A DNA stretch of 6,721 nucleotides from Anaerolineae bacterium. Lineage in GTDB: Bacteria > Chloroflexota > Anaerolineae > B4-G1. The notes beneath the pieces were generated by a model that searched no databases, was not told where the DNA came from, and saw nothing but the letters and a program-made list of their open reading frames with translations. Each line of letters opens with the position of its first letter. The stretch's first letter is position 1. The translations under genes were made by a program, and so were the position numbers. The stretch is taken from positions 1 to 6,721 of the forward strand of contig JALWUZ010000231.1 in NCBI GenBank assembly GCA_027079895.1, given 5' to 3'. Below, piece by piece: positions 5,796 to 6,721 of the stretch.

Positions 5796-6721
5796 ATGAA
5801 CAACTCAACTCTCTGTATCGGGGCCGACATCCACCTGAAGGACATCGTCCTGCGGGGCGTCGACAAGGCCAGCGGCCAGGAGGTGCTGAAACGTTTCAGC
5901 GTGACCAACAACCTGCCCGGTGCTCGGTCGGCTGCGGCGACGATCGCTCAAACCGCAACTGATTTGGGATACACCAACCTCGAAATCGCCTGGGAGGCAA
6001 CCGGTTTGCTCTGGCTGCCTTTCTATCGCTTCTTGGCCTCCAATCCCCTCCTGCAACCCTTTGCCCCCAAGTTGGTCTGCTTCAACCCCAAACTCGTCGC
6101 CAAGTTCAAGGACAGCATTGACCTGCGTGGACGTAAGAACGACGACCTTGATGCCTACGACATCGCCGCCCGGTTGCGCTTCGGCGAACTCCCTCTCTCC
6201 TACGTCCCCGACGACTTCTGGCAGGGCCTCCGCCGGCTTACCCGCTATCGCTATCGCCTATCCCGCGCCCTCGCGCGCGAGAAGATGCGTTTCCAGTCCT
6301 TCGCCTTCCTCAAATACAGCGACTGGAAACGGGTCAAGCCCTTCTCCGACCTCTTCGGTGCCACCAGCATCGCCCTCCTCACTCAACTCACGGCTGCCGA
6401 ACTGCGCGCTCTCTCCCAGCAGCAACTCGCCGACTTCATCGCCCGCACCGGACGAGGCCGCTTCCACGACCCTGACGCCACCGCACGAGCCGTCCAACAA
6501 GCCCTGGATTCCTCCTACCCCATTGACCCTCAACTGGACGAGATGGTCACTTTCTCCCTCGCCACGCTTCGGGATCACATCCGTTTCATCAGCCGCCTCA
6601 TGAAGCGGCTCGACAAGCAGATCTCCCGAACCATTGCCCCGCTCCCCAACCCCCTCATCACCGTCCCAGGACTTGGCCCGGTCATCACGGCCGGTATCTT
6701 GGCCGAGATTGCCGACATCTC
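5796..6721 (+). CDS. IS110-family DEDD transposase/recombinase, 3' part outside the window
   Basis: An open frame of 308 codons runs unbroken from the ATG at 5796 to the window edge, with AGGAG 7 nt before the start. It matches the IS110 layout: an N-terminal RuvC-like DEDD domain (about residues 5-150), a helical middle, and the beginning of the C-terminal Transposase_20 domain (ITVPGLGPVITAGILAEIAD, from residue 288). The acidic tetrad is visible as D11 (IGADIHLKD), E67 (WEATG), and D116 and D119 (KNDDLDAYDIA). The family's catalytic serine lies in the C-terminal domain and is not in view, so activity cannot be judged fully. In this family the protein, guided by the element's own non-coding RNA, recombines donor and target DNA through a circular intermediate. 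Family members are commonly 300-450 residues, so roughly a quarter may be missing. Codon usage is slightly less GC-rich than in the minus-strand genes. Confidence 0.93.
   Translation, partial: MNNSTLCIGADIHLKDIVLRGVDKASGQEVLKRFSVTNNLPGARSAAATIAQTATDLGYTNLEIAWEATGLLWLPFYRFLASNPLLQPFAPKLVCFNPKLVAKFKDSIDLRGRKNDDLDAYDIAARLRFGELPLSYVPDDFWQGLRRLTRYRYRLSRALAREKMRFQSFAFLKYSDWKRVKPFSDLFGATSIALLTQLTAAELRALSQQQLADFIARTGRGRFHDPDATARAVQQALDSSYPIDPQLDEMVTFSLATLRDHIRFISRLMKRLDKQISRTIAPLPNPLITVPGLGPVITAGILAEIADI

Larger units (their letters stand above)
5516..6721 (+). mobile_element. IS110-family insertion sequence, left part (right end outside the window)
   Basis: The element is recognised by its DEDD recombinase and the long non-coding stretch in front of it. 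IS110 elements normally lack clear terminal inverted repeats and make no long target duplication, so the left edge cannot be read off directly. It must lie after the cpaF ribosome binding site and before the promoter and RNA region, i.e. somewhere in about 5515-5560; 5516 is my working guess. The roughly 250-290 bp upstream non-coding end fits the IS110 group better than the IS1111 group, whose long non-coding end follows the gene. The transposase reading frame is intact as far as it can be seen. Confidence 0.8.

Noticed and set aside
5770..5799. Nine-codon mini-ORF (MTSPKGDSE) whose stop overlaps the transposase start as ATGA
   Set aside because: The stop/start overlap looks like translational coupling, but the upstream sequence is pyrimidine-rich with no ribosome binding site, so it is probably chance.
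5474..5911. Small open frames on both strands across the gene-free stretch between cpaF and the transposase (e.g. 5474-5773 plus, 5558-5911 minus)
   Set aside because: No ribosome binding sites or recognisable domains, and they overlap cpaF, the transposase or the candidate RNA; more likely chance frames.
5920..6603. A 227-codon open frame on the plus strand in another frame of the transposase
   Set aside because: It is Ser/Pro/Thr-rich shadow sequence. The frame starting at 5796 contains the DEDD motifs and remains open to the window edge.

Overview
The window looks like high-GC bacterial chromosome, most likely Chloroflexota (Anaerolineae-like). The evidence for that is modest. The big secreted protein carries PKD-like repeats of the 'LTG(L/V)xxxGP…NCGG' style and a YLPVVLR motif, which I associate with exported proteins of that phylum. 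Nothing here (no rRNA or tRNA) fixes the taxonomy.

Layout. Three genes lie head to tail on the minus strand, in transcription order: (1) a CpaF/TadA-type secretion ATPase (4158-5501; a start at 5501 is preferred over the longer frame because of a perfect Shine-Dalgarno site); (2) after 49 bp, a 973-residue exported multidomain protein (1187-4108) with a signal peptide, an SGNH-hydrolase-like domain, two PKD-like repeats around a YLPVVLR motif, and a large C-terminal domain of unknown function; (3) after 64 bp, an Ldh_2-family NAD(P)-dependent 2-oxoacid reductase/2-hydroxyacid dehydrogenase (22-1122). The short gaps allow co-transcription, but the three functions form no known pathway. The usual TadB/TadC partners do not follow CpaF. 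A weak promoter candidate precedes the Ldh gene.

On the plus strand, diverging from cpaF, is the left part of an IS110-family element. Its DEDD transposase/recombinase starts at 5796 and runs off the window open, with 308 codons visible. Between cpaF and the transposase lie 294 bp without a gene. This stretch is the most interesting part of the window. It holds a strong sigma70-type promoter pointing toward the transposase (TTGACA, 17 bp, GATACT), short direct repeats, and about 190 nt that can fold into two stem-loop domains with internal loops, one capped by a GNRA tetraloop. This is the position, orientation, size and style expected of an IS110 bridge RNA (seekRNA), the guide that pairs with donor and target DNA. 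The loop of its first domain repeats, at 9 of 10 bases, the DNA beside the presumed left insertion edge, so it is a candidate target guide. A pyrimidine-rich tract after the RNA could hide the transposase ribosome binding site.

How the parts work together: the recombinase and its presumed guide RNA would form a mobile unit that landed immediately upstream of cpaF, probably cutting it off from whatever used to precede it. The minus-strand genes appear intact.
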